A stretch of DNA of 64,000 nucleotides from Rosellinia necatrix (taxonomy: Eukaryota; Ascomycota; Sordariomycetes; Xylariales; Xylariaceae). The first letter of the stretch is position 1; each line of letters begins with the position of its first letter. Made by a program: the position numbers and the translations under genes. Below are positions 36,240-48,489 of the stretch, piece after piece. The DNA lies in contig JAGYVD010000002.1 of assembly GCA_021209875.1 (NCBI GenBank), positions 2,232,001-2,296,000 on the forward strand. Reading direction: 5' to 3'. The notes under the pieces were generated by a model. The model did not search any database. It saw only the letters and a program-made list of their open reading frames with translations, and was not told the origin of the DNA.

Positions 36240-38809
36240 GTTGACGGTGGGGTGATGCCGATCATGCAACTGGTGTATCTCGGTAAGATGTGTAAATAAA
36301 TAAAGCTTGACCTTCTGTGTTTCTGCTCTCCGATTGTACAATATGCTGAATAGACAAATATAATGGTGTATTGGTTCAGCCAGGCAAGGCGGTTTATTTC
36401 GTCATAGATAGATAGGGTTAGAAGGCCATTGCAGGTTCAACATAACAAATTTAAATAGGCATTGTACCGAAATACTGAGATTCCGACCCAGTAGTGTCTC
36501 GTCCGCCTTATTTTCGTCGCTGATTACCTATTTACAATGTCCATTCGTAACGTAACTCACGAGATTCCCTAGTGAGCTGATGGTGGTATGATTTGCGGCT
36601 TAGGATCAAATGATCAGGGGCAGGGGTCGTAAGGCTGCTTGACTGCGGAAGAGCCGGGGCCGCCCTTGAACAGAGACAGACAGCCCTTTGACCAGCATGG
36701 AGTAACCCTATTTCGTGCTTTTTTCCAGGGAGTCACTGTCAGTTTGTTCAGCTCCCAGGACCGTGGTTCGACAGTTCGTTTGTGACGCAAACAGGGGATA
36801 GAGAGATGGGGTGTTGAGATTTTCGGGCAATTGACCAATGGATAAAAATATATTACCACACACGCCAATGTTTCAATTATCGTGCGCTGTACACTGTAAG
36901 TATGGGTGACGAATTAGCACGCAGCCAGTAGCGATGTTGCTTGGTCTCGTCTCACCATGTCTTCCACTCGCCCGGCCACCTGCGGTATTCTCGTCTCTAG
37001 CTGACCGCTGAATGCCGTTGGCCGGCCACTTCAACGTTCTAATCCCTAGGTGTCTTGGGGGCGCCTCGCCTGGTGGTTAGGCGCGTTATCTTGTTGAAAT
37101 ATGAAGTCGGGCTGGTGCCTTGCAAGGCCTTCAACAAGTGATAAAATAGTTATACCATAAGTGGCACCGCATAGATTACCTTGTTCTCTCTCTCCCCCAA
37201 ATACAAAACGGCCCCTTACCTAGTAATTCCCTAGACAAGCCCCGAAACCCTCTAGCCGTCTGGCTGTAGCTAGTCTCCCTCGTGCGGGTACTGGGCTAAG
37301 GCGGCATGCGCAAGCACTAGCCGGGCCCGTTTATACAGCGAAGGCGGTGATTGCTTTAGTTAACCAAGTGATGTAAATAGAAAGATCGAATGTTGGATGA
37401 ATAAGTAGGTATGCATGCTGATTTGTTTTGTTGGTACCTGTTCATACAATTTAGGTGCCAATATACATGCAGGGGCAAACACTGATATAATTAATGGTCA
37501 GCTAAACAGCCTAAACAGGTAGTTAGTTACCTACCTACCTAGGTATGTTTTTACTTCGGACGAAGAAAAGCCGTGGTGTCGGCGCAATCTAGCCGAGTGA
37601 CGGACGGGGTGATTTGGGTCAGAGCAATTAGCGATTACAAGGATGATATTTTTGCCATTTGTTTTTCCGATAGTTGTATGCGTGTGCCATTTTTCACTAT
37701 AGACTACAACCCCTAATTCTATTGAAGCTGAGCTAGATTGGGGATATTTAGTGTCTAGTGACCGTGTAGTGGCGTCGGTCGGTGGCATATGTACCAGTTT
37801 TAGTGAGCTGGTGGGCCATTAGGTATATGCACACGTATCTATCCACTTCACTTCGTAGGTACTTTATTTTCTACAACATACGGCCGTATAGCTGGGATGT
37901 TATCTAAAGAGAATAACTACAATGCATACGTTTTGCCTATTTATGTCATAGAATAGCTATTCCGTTCCCGTTCACCACTTCGCGGTACACCGGTGACATC
38001 TAGCTTAAAAGTCTCAGCCTAGGCGAGGTCCCATTTTCAGATTCCACAAGCGCACGAATCTGGGTTTAGATGTGCCCTTCCAACTACGAACCTAGATATC
38101 TAGATAGCAGAAGGTTGCTAACGAAGCAGCCGGGAAGATTGCCAGCGGCCCTCTTTGGGATATCTATTGGACAAACCCGTTTGCCAACCTTGCCCATCTG
38201 CAAGTGACCTGGTTTCCAGATGATGGTTCCCGTAAGTTTATGAAAACAGTTGAAACCTCCTGTCGGCATCAGCCCTTCAAATAACCCAGAGACTTAATCT
38301 TCGCAAGTTGAGGGTACGCTGGTTTAGCATAAGCTCAGATAATAAATAAGTCTTGATGCAAGCCAGTCCCTCACCCACCCAGATCATTGCCATGGACAGC
38401 ACCTGTGTATGAACCAGGGTATGACAAAGCCGACCAATAGGATGTGGGTTTCTCTCTATATTCGACCCCTTATGGAAGGCCGTTCGTTTGTTGACTATCA
38501 AGATAAGCAATGGCAAGTATACCAGACGATGATTGGCGTTGTTCTTGTAGACTTTCGTCTGCCATTGGGAAATAATCTGTGCGTATATCAATCGTCAATC
38601 GGAAATAAGTTGGCACGAACGCCCGTTTTGGTACTTTCGCTTCACTCCAATTTTCATTAGCTACAATATCTCTTGATGTATGACACGCGCTAGAACGAGA
38701 GGTTTTGGCTATGTTTGTTTGTCCCGTGCAATCCTAGCATCAATGCATAGAAAATACAGTAAGACCACCGTCACACCCTACCGAACCGCCCACGGCCCCC
38801 GACACAACC
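36240..38809. other. 2.6 kb gene-poor region
   Basis: This spans the protoglobin promoter (to about 36600) and non-coding DNA. Frames at 36614-36868, 37531-37788, 38277-38591 and 38409-38660 lack starts in good context and have no family similarity I can see. ACCT/AGGT units cluster at 37520-37550. No RNA gene was recognised. Confidence 0.5.
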
Positions 38810-39412
38810 TCAGCCCCAGAACGCGATCGCCTGGTTCCCCAAGGACTTCTGGCCAGCGGCGTTGGCGTGGCAGCCGTCCTGAACCTCGCCCCTCATCAAC
38901 TTGAAATCCCCCGGGTAGGTGACGTTCAGGGCGGCGTCGGCGCCGGCCTTCCGCGCCAGGTCGACGGTCATCTGAGGACCGTCGGCGCCGGCGAGAAAGC
39001 AGCTGGTCGGGTTGTCCGGGTAGACGGGCTGGCCGGTGATCCAGATCCGCGCGCCGGGCGCGGCGTGCGCGCGGGCGTTGGCCACCACCTGCTTGACCTC
39101 GTCGTACGTCGCGCCCGGGTTCTGGAAGATGCACACCTGGACCCAGACCTCGGACGGCTTGCCGTACTGCGCCGACTGCCGGTCGAACTGGCCCCAGGCC
39201 GCCGAGTTGGTGTTGGTCCACGACTGGACCACGAGGCCGCCGGTGCCGTACGGACCCCACATGTGCTTGCCCCCGTCGGCGACGTAGCCCTGGGCGACGT
39301 TCTCGGCCATCGAGCAGCCGATGAAGCCCATCGAGTGCTCGCCCGCGCCCTGGCGCATCATGATCGTGGCCGCCGCGAGGCCAATGAAGGTGGACGCAAA
39401 GGCTGGTTGCAT
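38810..39412 (-). CDS. Secreted SGNH-hydrolase-like protein, 200 aa
   Basis: Single exon. The ATG at 39412 was chosen over an in-frame ATG at 39568 because it places a signal peptide (MQPAFASTFIGLAAATIMM) at the N-terminus. The mature protein starts near GFIGCSMAENVAQGY, which matches SGNH block I with the nucleophile Ser. It continues with MWGPYGTGGLVVQSWTNTNS, EVWVQVCIFQNPGATYDEVK and GARIWITGQPVYPD. It ends DGCHANAAGQKSLGNQAIAF, where D-x-C-H fits the block V Asp/His pair. The likely role is an extracellular esterase-type hydrolase on a plant or fungal polymer. It is shorter than typical GDSL esterases, and block III Asn is not obvious. Confidence 0.75.
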   Translation of the reverse strand: MQPAFASTFIGLAAATIMMRQGAGEHSMGFIGCSMAENVAQGYVADGGKHMWGPYGTGGLVVQSWTNTNSAAWGQFDRQSAQYGKPSEVWVQVCIFQNPGATYDEVKQVVANARAHAAPGARIWITGQPVYPDNPTSCFLAGADGPQMTVDLARKAGADAALNVTYPGDFKLMRGEVQDGCHANAAGQKSLGNQAIAFWG

Positions 39413-40546
39413 TTTTGATGTTCTACTATAATTATAAGCGTAGTTAGTGATAGTTGATCCCAGAGTCAATGAATAGTCGGTGGTCTCTTTTCGAGCGATA
39501 TTTTCACTCTTATTTATACTTGGCTGAAAACATTGTGTGAATCTCGCCGTTACGAGCGACCGGTCCATTTCAAGCAACAGGCGCCGCCGGTTGAATCTGA
39601 AGAGATTCGTGCTGGTAGGACTAGGCTCTATTGTTGCGTTGCGCTCGTCTGTTGCAGCCCGTTTATAATTGCCGGTTCTAACACCCGAATGACTCTCAAT
39701 CGCAACGTGTCAATGGCTATCAACTGTAGCAAGTCAATGATAGTTGGCCACAACGTGCAAGATTGCCGACTGCAACACCCGAACGATTGCCGGTCACAGC
39801 ACCCGATGTCTCGAAAAGCACGAGCGGAAGGAGAATACAATTCTTAGGTTCCATATGCCCCCTCCGTGGATGCATAGCCAGCATCATAATATGACGACGA
39901 AAGTTTTTATCGTTTTTCCAACAGTTGAGTTTATCAAGCAGATCAAATGCAGTAGTTTATTTTCCGAATCCGTACGAGCCGGAAGTTGTTGAACTAAGTG
40001 CACGATTGAATTTGGGATCAAGATATAGGGGTCAAATAAGGTCTAGCACCCCAATCTTTCAGTATCACCCGGAGCAATCTCCCGATTGCATCGGCCAATT
40101 TTTCATATCAGGCAGGAGTTATCCCCAAGCCGGCCACCCCGACACGGCACGATACACGACACTACCTACCCTATTGAATGACTTACAGGCTCCGTACTCC
40201 CCCTAGCCCAAGACGGTATTATCGCGACATCTATTCATTGTTCAGCCTACGTGCGTCTACTAGATAGGGTTAACTCATAACGAAGCCAACGAGGGTCAAA
40301 GTCATTGAGATAAGGTTTGCATTTGAATATACATCGATTAATAGCGATATTTGACGGGAGTTCGTCTCACGATAGTTGTCATCGCTAACAAACAACCTCG
40401 TGGCCCGAGCCCAATATTCCGCCACAACGTGCTCCTGCCGTTATTTCCTAGCGCCCGAAAGAGAGTAGTTAGTTAGATATAGATATAAAACATAGATGAC
40501 TTGAATAGAGACGCATCAGACAACCTAGCCCGCGTTCCCCCAGCCC
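39413..40546. other. Intergenic region
   Basis: Promoter of the SGNH-like gene and 3' flank of the next minus-strand gene. At 39670-39810 imperfect units containing TTGCCG and AACACCCGAA recur. No gene is supported. Confidence 0.5.
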
Positions 40547-41512
40547 TCATCCTGCCATGATCTGAGAATCCTTGCAGTCGAGGAGTAGCATATGCCCAGG
40601 CGAGTGTGCCATGACGACGCCCTCCAAGCCGGCCCTCATCACCGCCTCCTGCGGCGTCACCCCACAGCCCCAGAACACGGGGACCAGGTCGTCCGAGCCC
40701 TCCCGGCGGCCGAGCGGCGCGCCGTCCGGGGCGAGGGGCGCGTCGCCCCACTCGGGGCGGTCGACGTCCGCGATGCCCAGCGCGCGGACGGCGTCCCAGC
40801 CCCAGGCGACGGGCTCGCCGTGGGCGGCGGCGAAGGCGCGGGTGACGGCCCGCACGCGCGGGACGTCGGCGGCCGGGTACGGGCGCATCGAGACGACGGC
40901 GGTGGCGCCGCCCGCGAAGACGCCGGCGGGGCAGAGCGGCACGGCGGTGCGGTACATGGGCACGTTCCGCGCCGCCGGCGCCGGGGGGCTCGCGTGCGCC
41001 GCCGGGAGCCCCGCGGCCGCGAGCGCGGCCTCGAAGCTGAAGGAGCACCCGATCAGGAACGCCACGTGGTCGTCGTCGGCCCAGTCCGCCACGACGTCCG
41101 GACGCCCCGCCCCGACCAGCCGGCCGTCCCGGTAGACGTTGTACCGCGGCGCGTCGCGCCGCAGGTCCACGTCGGCGACCACGTCGCGCCCGCCGAGCCC
41201 CGGCAGGTGGGATCGGACGGAATCCCACCGCCCGGGCGCCGACGACTCCGCGAGGAGGGGGCACGGCACCGGGTTCCGCGCGCACAGGAGCCGGAAGTCG
41301 GAGGCGTACTTGGACGGCAGGATGATCAGGTTCGCTTGGAGGTAGCCGGGTGCCAGCCCGGATGTGTTGGGACACGGGTTGCTCCGCGCGTAGAGGCGGA
41401 CGTCGCGGCCGGTCTCTAGGGTGTAGGGCGTCGTCGGCATCGACGATGTTGGTGACATGTTGACTTTGAGGGGGCTGGGTTGTACACTGGCAGCAAGTCT
41501 TGGGTGGTTCAT
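40547..41512 (-). CDS. D-glutamate cyclase / DUF1445 (UPF0317) family protein, 321 aa
   Basis: Single GC-rich exon. In-frame ATGs occur at 41512 and 41458; the longer is annotated, although the second (MSPTSSMPTTPYTLETG) is equally plausible. The family pattern runs RLYARSNPCPNTSGLAPGYL (fungal variant of the N-terminal Arg segment), QANLIILPSKYASDFRLLC, NPVPCPLL, VAFLIGCSFSFEAAL, RNVPMYRT, RAFAAAHGEPVAWG, PVFWGCGVTPQEAVM and the closing AHSPGHMLLLD. Members convert D-glutamate to 5-oxo-D-proline or act as putative hydro-lyases, in mitochondria or cytosol. It is transcribed away from the Zn2Cys6 regulator, sharing a 468-base promoter region with it. Confidence 0.9.
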   Translation of the reverse strand: MNHPRLAASVQPSPLKVNMSPTSSMPTTPYTLETGRDVRLYARSNPCPNTSGLAPGYLQANLIILPSKYASDFRLLCARNPVPCPLLAESSAPGRWDSVRSHLPGLGGRDVVADVDLRRDAPRYNVYRDGRLVGAGRPDVVADWADDDHVAFLIGCSFSFEAALAAAGLPAAHASPPAPAARNVPMYRTAVPLCPAGVFAGGATAVVSMRPYPAADVPRVRAVTRAFAAAHGEPVAWGWDAVRALGIADVDRPEWGDAPLAPDGAPLGRREGSDDLVPVFWGCGVTPQEAVMRAGLEGVVMAHSPGHMLLLDCKDSQIMAG

Positions 41513-41980
41513 GTAGGCAGGCGTGTGTGCATGTGTGTATGGGCGGCTCTCTCAGGTTAAATACTCTAGCAGGCCGGCCAGCGAATTTCGAAGCTAGCAG
41601 CGAAGGGCGATATCAGCCCTGACTTAGATGCATCCTGCCTCTTCGTTGGCGCCCTCGGGCAATTGTGGAGCGGGGGACGGACTTCCATCGCCGCCGCCAT
41701 GGGTCGTGTCAGAGCTGAAAGTTGACGCCCGGCTCACGAGGTCATTGACGTCGTGGTTGCGAGGCACCAGGCACGGATTCAGCTACGGGCGTAATCGCAG
41801 GCAGACCCGGCCAGAGCATTATAAAATACCCCGCAAAACCCATCTGGGCTCCGGTAGGGCCGGGTTATTCGGATGTGATCGCCACTTAATCAATATCACC
41901 ACGCTCAAGATACCGTAAAATATCCCCACCACGCCTTCGTCGACTACGGCTTTGTTACGCTCTTGGCCCATATTTTCCAG
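41513..41980. promoter_or_regulatory. Shared divergent promoter region
   Basis: A 468-base interval lies between the start codons of the D-glutamate-cyclase-like gene (minus) and the Zn2Cys6 regulator gene (plus). CGG and CCG triplets, the half-sites Zn2Cys6 proteins usually bind, occur here, but no specific operator could be defined by eye. Confidence 0.4.
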
Positions 41981-43833
41981 ATGGAACCCGGCCATAGCCT
42001 CCAACCGCTGCCCATAAGGGAACCAGCGATGAACGCACCAAGCCCCGCGAGCGGCAGTGGCACCACGGCGGTTTCTTGCGCCCGATGCAGGAGAAGAAAG
42101 GTAACGTTGGACGATCGACGATCATGGGGTATCTCTCATACCTCCACGTTTACTAATAACTAATAATACATGATTCAAGATTAAATGCGACCGTCGTGAA
42201 CCATGTTCGAAATGCCGCAAGGCAGATGTTGAATGCAGACGTGTGGGCACTGGCGAGAAGCAGAGGTGAGTAAGCTGCAAACACAGCTTCTGAACTTACC
42301 AGTACACCTACTCTACTACTACTACTACTTAAGTACATATCCGGACACTGACTGACCCCCGCAAGGCCTACTCCCAAGAGTTACGTGCAGGCGCTCGAGG
42401 CCCAAGTTGCGTCTCTGGAAACCTTCATCCAGAAGCTGGCCTCGAGCGACGATGCACAGCGCCAGCAGATGCTCGAGGAATTCTCCCGCGTCATCGCGCC
42501 GACGTCAGCCGAGGGCGACGAGGCCGAACCGGCGGCGGCGGCGGCGGCGGCGGCGTCTGGGAAACTGGTGGCTGCTGATGGACAGCAGGACGAAGCGGAA
42601 CGACTGAGCCCGTCGCGCGCCGGCCAGCTTCGAAAAACACGATCCGGCAGCTCGGCGCATTTCTACGGCGGGACTAGTCTATATCACATCCGTCTGTCCG
42701 AAGCAGGCTCCGCTTCGTCGCCAGTAGTTGTGGAATCGACGCCGGATGGCGAGGCGACTACGGTCGGCATGACGGAGGCCGTGTTCGGCCAGACACTCTG
42801 GAATGCGTACCCGATCCAGTTCGCTCCGCACGACGACGTCTCGCAGCGCTTGATGGCCGAGTTCTTCAAGCACCAATACCAATACAGCATGTGCATCTAC
42901 CGGGAGTTCTTCCTCCGGGATTACGATACCGGCGGCGGTCGGCATTACTCGGACCTGTTGCTCTTCGCCATCTGTGCCACAGGCGCCCTCGCTACGAGCG
43001 AGTCTCTCCTATCCGATGTCTTTGCCAACCAAGCCGAGGCCCTGCTATACCCTTCATTAAACTATCCCGACCTTACAGTGCTTCAGGCTCTAATTCTCTT
43101 AGGCCAGCTTGACATTGGCCGAGGTCGAGCATCGAAGGGATGGCTATTCTGTGGCATGGCATTCCGTCTGGCACGTAAGTTTCTTCAAACGTTATTGACA
43201 TGCTTTACTATTTTCTTTTCGCAGAGTTGAATACCAAGAACCTGTTCGGATCTCGGCTCTCATCATAACAAATGCCCCTCCTCCCCCCCTTTTCTTTTCT
43301 ATCTGAATACGGCCACTAACTACACATTTTTATAGACGAGATGGGGCTTCATCTCGATCCAACGAACTGGAATAACACCGAGGACCCAGACGTGGAACGG
43401 GAGATCCTCCGGCGCGTGTATTGGGCGGCATTCGTGGTGGACAAGCAGCTCAGCCTATACTTCGGGCGGCCGCCGGCGCTGTACCCGCAGGTGTCGGACG
43501 TGCGGGGGACGGAGAGGATCCCGTACCCGCCGGACTGGGCGAACCTGCTGGACACGTACATCGCGCCGAACACGTCCGTGACGGCGTTCGAGGACGGCCC
43601 GAGCCTCGTGAACGCGCTCATCTACCGCATCGAGCTCTACCGCATCGTGCACAGCATGATCACCGAGGTCTTCGAGAACCGCCGCACGAACGCCGGCGGC
43701 GCTGTCGTCGCGGCCACGATCACGCGGATCCACGTGTCCCTGACCAAGTGGCTCGCCAGCCTCCCGAGCAACCTGCACTGGAACCAGTGGACGATGGGCC
43801 AGCTTCCTCAATGGGTCTATCATCTCCAGTACG

Positions 43834-43882
<49 letters not shown>

Positions 43883-44565
43883 TATCATCACTCCCCGGCC
43901 CATAACACGCGTCCGTCTAAGGCGGGCGGGAGAAGAAGAAAAAGAAGAAAAAAAAATTAAAAAACTAACTAACTCAAAAAACCACCGCTCGCAGTCTCCT
44001 TTTCCACACGGTGATGACGATCCTCCACCGGCCGCCGATCCAGGTGCTACAGCAGAAGGCCAGGGGCGCCGGGGCCGGGGCCGGGGCGGGGGTGGACCGG
44101 GACGACGTGGAGACGTGCTACGAGTCGCTCGGGGCGATGCTGCGGCTGATCCGGTACTACGGGCGGTTCTACCCGTACCGGCACCTGCCGCTGGACTTCG
44201 TGCAGACGCTGTCGACGGCGGCGGGCACGGTGCTGATGCGGCGGCACCTCGAGGGCCTGCCGCGGGACGACGCGGAGACGGCGCGCGCGCTCGACCTCGT
44301 CGTCGGCGTCATGGAGGACGTCCGGCCCGCGTGGCCCTGCGTCGGCGAGATCGCCGACGGCGTCCGCCGCGCCCGCCTGTCCGAGGCCGCCGTCCTGCCC
44401 GACGTCGACCCCGTCATGGACTTCGACTTCCTCGCCGCCCACCACCATCACCACCAGCCTGACGACGCCGACGGCATCACTTGGCCGTCGTCCTTTGGTA
44501 GCATGATGACAGGCTCCATGTTGCCGTGGGGCTACGTTGAACCCGGGGAGGCCGATTTCCAATGA
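41981..44565 (+). CDS. Zn2Cys6 transcription factor with fungal-specific regulatory domain, 692 aa
   Basis: Exons 41981-42100, 42180-42265, 42366-43174, 43336-43828 and 43995-44565, all in phase (2079 nt). The binuclear zinc cluster has Cys33, 36, 43, 49, 52 and 59 with spacing C-x2-C-x6-C-x5-C-x2-C-x6-C, split by intron 1. A heptad-like dimerisation segment follows (YVQALEAQVASLETFIQKLA), with a poly-Ala run near 130-140. The fungal_trans regulatory domain spans about 200-480: HYSDLLLFAICATGALATS, WLFCGMAFRLAHEMGLHLD, ILRRVYWAAFVVDKQLSLYF. The C-terminus is acidic/His-rich and ends PWGYVEPGEADFQ. It is a nuclear DNA-binding regulator whose target may be the divergent neighbour. Intron 4 contains an ATC repeat next to its donor. 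Exon 5 is strikingly GC-rich. Confidence 0.93.
43834..43889. repeat. (ATC)n microsatellite within intron 4 of the regulator gene
   Basis: About 18 ATC/CAT units begin six bases inside the 5' splice site (GTACGTCATCATC). The downstream intron part is A-rich and ends CGCTCGCAG. Confidence 0.9.
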
Positions 44566-44773
44566 GGGATGCCATGGTGGTGGTGGTGGTGGTGATGGTG
44601 GTGGTGGTGGTGGTCTGACTGACCGCTGATTTGTTTAATTTAAACACGTCATGTTAGCCCCTTGATGCTATATTAAGGATCAGTATAATGGGTTATGTAT
44701 GTGGTTTCGCTTTATTATTTTTGATTTATGCGTTGCGAACTCGGATCGTCGGCGTGGGTCGGCCGCATGGCGA

Positions 44774-44781
44774 ACAACAAG

Positions 44782-44812
<31 letters not shown>

Positions 44813-44842
44813 CCAATAATAATAATAATAATAATAATAATG
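44774..44842. repeat. Adjacent AAC and AAT microsatellites
   Basis: Thirteen or so AAC units pass directly into about ten AAT units, 210 bases past the regulator stop codon. The frames through it are artefacts. Confidence 0.85.
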
Positions 44843-45182
44843 CATGTGCCGTATTGTATGTATGTGCGTCACAACACGGGCGGTTAAGGTATCCTGCCCC
44901 CAATCCATATCCATCTTTGCCTGTCTGTCGTCCTATGAGGAATCCGTTCGTATCGGCCCGCGGCCGAGTACAACGCTGTAAAACGCCCTGAGCCGCTCGC
45001 AACCCTCGCCAGAGCGCCAGCTAACGCCTATACCCGCGGCGTCGCTAATTGTAGCCTTTAGCCGAAGACAACAACTCCTGGAGTCGAACCACCATATCCA
45101 TCGCCATCGCTAACAGACCTCTCGTAACAAAGAGAAGCCTGCGGCGGTGCGGAGGCGCGGGGGCTTCCGCCGTCTACCACAG

Positions 45183-45250
45183 ACACTACCAGAATAGACT
45201 ACCAGAATAGACGACCAGAGTAGACGACCAGAATAGACGACCAGAATAGA
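45183..45250. repeat. 13-base tandem repeat (ACCAGAATAGACG)
   Basis: Five imperfect copies of AGAATAGACNACC run head to tail, differing at one or two bases each. Confidence 0.75.
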
Positions 45251-47949
45251 AACGGTGCAGTCGGCCAGAGCCCCGAGCACGGAAGAGGATTGATTGGTCA
45301 GCAGTGCCGATGCAGTTGCCTACCATTGATGGGTTGCTGCGATACCATCTCGACGCCCAACCGGCCGAGATAAGCCGCCATCGCTACCTACCTACCGTAT
45401 TGACAGTCAGGGATGGGCGATGAGTGGCTTGCGCCGAGCCGTCACCCACCAAAGTCGCATCGACACATCCACACTTCCGAAGACGAGGCGCCCCCGTACT
45501 ACCGTTGCCACCGTGTTTTTGGGTTTTGGGTGCTTGTGGTGCATTGCGCATTTGTGCATTTGTGCATTTGCCGAGCGATAGCGCATGAATTCGCGAAATT
45601 GCGACTGCTTGCTGCTGGACACCGCCCACCACAAAAAAATTTCCCTGTGCAACTATACTGCTTAGCCACGGCGGCTCCACAGACCAAAACTACATTTGGC
45701 GCAAAGCACCTCTGTCTTGGAATACCGCGGTGAACAGGTATGCTGTAATGAACTCTACCTACCTACGTCGTGCTGTGCTCTCTAGGATGATGGGAGATAG
45801 TCAGTAACTACCTACCTAATTAGACCAATTGTCTAAAACGGAATAGCGTGCAAGCAAGGGGTCCGGTTGGTGAATGCGGGGGTTTAATTGAACCTATTTG
45901 GGCATAGTCTGGTTTTGAGCAGTTATCTCAAGAACGCCAATTTCCAAAAATCCATCTGCTGCGGGTAGATAGGTAAGGTGCCTTCGAGGTTGACAGGTTA
46001 AGCTTATCTAGTATGTAAGGAAGCCGTAGCCTAACCCAGAGTTCATAAAATATCTCGCATGTGCTCGAGGGGAAAAGGATGGCGTCACTCTGCGTTTTCA
46101 CCCTAACCACAGATATCTCATCCAATCGTCCTTGAGCACACCATCCAGCGCCGCCAACATGCCTCTAGTTTGCTCTTGTACGAGTGTATGACTAGTCCAA
46201 AGGATTGAGATCCTAACAACGGCCATACCTCATTGAGCCTTCTTCAGCTGGTCCGGGGGCTTCATTCGATCCACCCAACAAACATCAATTCGAAGGTATA
46301 CGTTATCCAGACAGCAGTCCTGCGCGCTAAAATAATTGCTCTGCCACTTTCGGACGCCCATCTTCGAATTCTTGACCTGGAATGACATCCCTATTGAATA
46401 GCGCTCCTGGCCGATCCGCAAATATTTTCTTGTGAGAGGCCCGATGCAGTGAGGCCCCCCGCGTCGTCGGATTGCAACCCGATATCCAATGAATCACCAG
46501 ATACGAGTAAGGTTGGCGTATGTTTGCCGTGCCACAAAGGATGACTGGCGCGAAGATAGCCAAGCAAAAACCACCAAAGGCACCGCCCGAGGCAGAAGTA
46601 CCCACCAGATAATACCATTGGTAATCGCTATCAATCGATCGAAGACACCTCCAAACGCCATCAGTTAACCGACCCTATCAGCGCCGTGCCATACACCACT
46701 TTTCAGCCCCTGCGGGACGGCGATGACCCGCCCTGCTCAACTGGTCGAGGTTGCCTATTCGGGAACACAATCAACTCTATACTGCCTCTCCCAGGCCAAG
46801 TCTTGTTGTTGTTTGTAGAAGTGTGCAACTACGCATCGTCGATGTATTCGATTGCTGTGTATGACTGGGTATTTAGGTAACAACTATCCAGTACCCCGGG
46901 CCATTGAAGGCCTTTCATCGGGATGGATCGGGATGGGTAGGACAGAGGGGCTCGGCGGTCATCGGGGCCAACTTCAAAGCTCTCAAAGCTCTCGAACCTA
47001 AACGAGAGAGGCAGAATTTGTTTCCCAGAGATACGACCAAGTGCGTTATATGCGGCGGTGGACCTACTGCTTGTGCTCGTTCCTGATCATACAGCCACTA
47101 GCCTAGGTTAGCTTCTTCCGTGGGGTCGGTATACCTAGGCGGAGGTATAGCCGTACAGTAGAGCACTGTCAGGGATCGTTGACTCACAACTCGTAGCGTC
47201 ATAGATAGTCTAGATCCTCTGCCTGTCAGTGATGCCTGGGTTCTCGGATCAGTAGTCCAGGTAGGTACGAATGACCGATTTTCATGAACGGTTTCCTGCG
47301 TCATTTCCAATCAATCACCGTCTGCGGCTGCTACCTACCTAGGTACCTACAAGTATACGACCTATCGAACCTTTGAAGATAAGCAACGACAAGTCTCACC
47401 TAGCACCCAAGATAGGTAAGTACCTTCGTTGCTTGTTCTTACCAAGTAAATCAGGGCAGACAGGTGTGTCCCATGGCCGGTACCAACAGGCAGGTAGGTA
47501 AGCAGGTTTGAACACACACACCAGCCCCCCTCCGCCAGCTTCCCTATGCATGTACCGATGTATGTGCGTGGAGCTTAATTCAGTCGGTCGTTGGAGGATC
47601 CGGCCCGGGGGGTTTACTGGCATCCTGCAGTCAGCAACACCAAGCCCTACGGACTGTAAAATTGTGGATCGGGGCAAGCCAACAAAATCCCCAAAAGTAT
47701 ATGGTTTCTATCTAGGCGACGATATAGCTTGGCACCGCCCGAGTGAACATCATCCATCTTATTTATTGATCTTATTTATCGACCTTGTTGGCCTTGTTGG
47801 CCTTGTTGACCTTGTATACTTTTTGCGACTTTGTCGTCGGCAAATATATCTAATGAAGGGCACGCGTGATTTAGTTACGAGCGGTGATGTTGCTTGGTTT
47901 AAGAATTGAATCAAACGAAACCCCCCTGATCCATTGGTTACCCGGCTGT

Positions 47950-48010
47950 CGTTGTGCTATTATTGCTGTTATCACTGTTATCACAGTTATCACAGTTATC
48001 ACTGTTATCA
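47950..48010. repeat. 9-base tandem repeat (TGTTATCAC)
   Basis: Six or so copies of the unit TGTTATCAC or its CAGTTATCA variant lie between two short plus-strand frames. A second 9-base array (CCTTGTTGG, three copies) lies about 150 bases to the left at 47783-47815. Confidence 0.75.
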
Positions 48011-48489
48011 CCGTGGTATATACCCTATTATTTCGGCCAGTCATATGTTCGGAACTTGATCCAACAAGCTGCGTTTTGTTGCGGGGATCATCCTCGACTC
48101 GCAAGGGATGTCTTGGTTCAGATTAACGCCCAGTCCCAACTCTGCTCTTTTCCCCTGCATTGACATACGCGCTCAGAATTCCTCTGGTTCTCCTGTGCGT
48201 GTGTGGTGGGAACAGCCAATGGAAGTAGTGAAGGAAGGTTTGGCAGACAGAACTTTTTTTCTTCTTCTTCCTTTTCCCTTTCCTAGCCAGGCTTAGACCA
48301 GCCAGCTAGGCAAAACTATATGCATTTTCTTAGACCCAGGGAAAGGGGAAAGAGTTTTAAATTTCTAAGCTTGGATCTAGTCGGAATACGTCCTTAGTCA
48401 TCATTAAGTGCTTTATTGTTATTACCCGTATTCATTTAAACTGCCACGCAGATAGGGACATATAGTACATTAGGCAGCCTGGTGTCTAC

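Noticed and set aside
40592..41419. Plus-strand 275-codon open frame over the DUF1445 gene
   Set aside because: Arg/Gly-rich antisense shadow; the minus-strand frame has the family motifs.
45060..45110. Possible tRNA T-arm (GGTTCGACTCC-like, minus strand near 45075-45085)
   Set aside because: The putative T stem does not pair (GGTGG against CCAGG) and no anticodon arm or A-box is present.
46230..46680. Possible small minus-strand gene with hydrophobic N-terminus
   Set aside because: Protein-like segments occur in two different frames with no splice pair that joins them, and no family is recognised.
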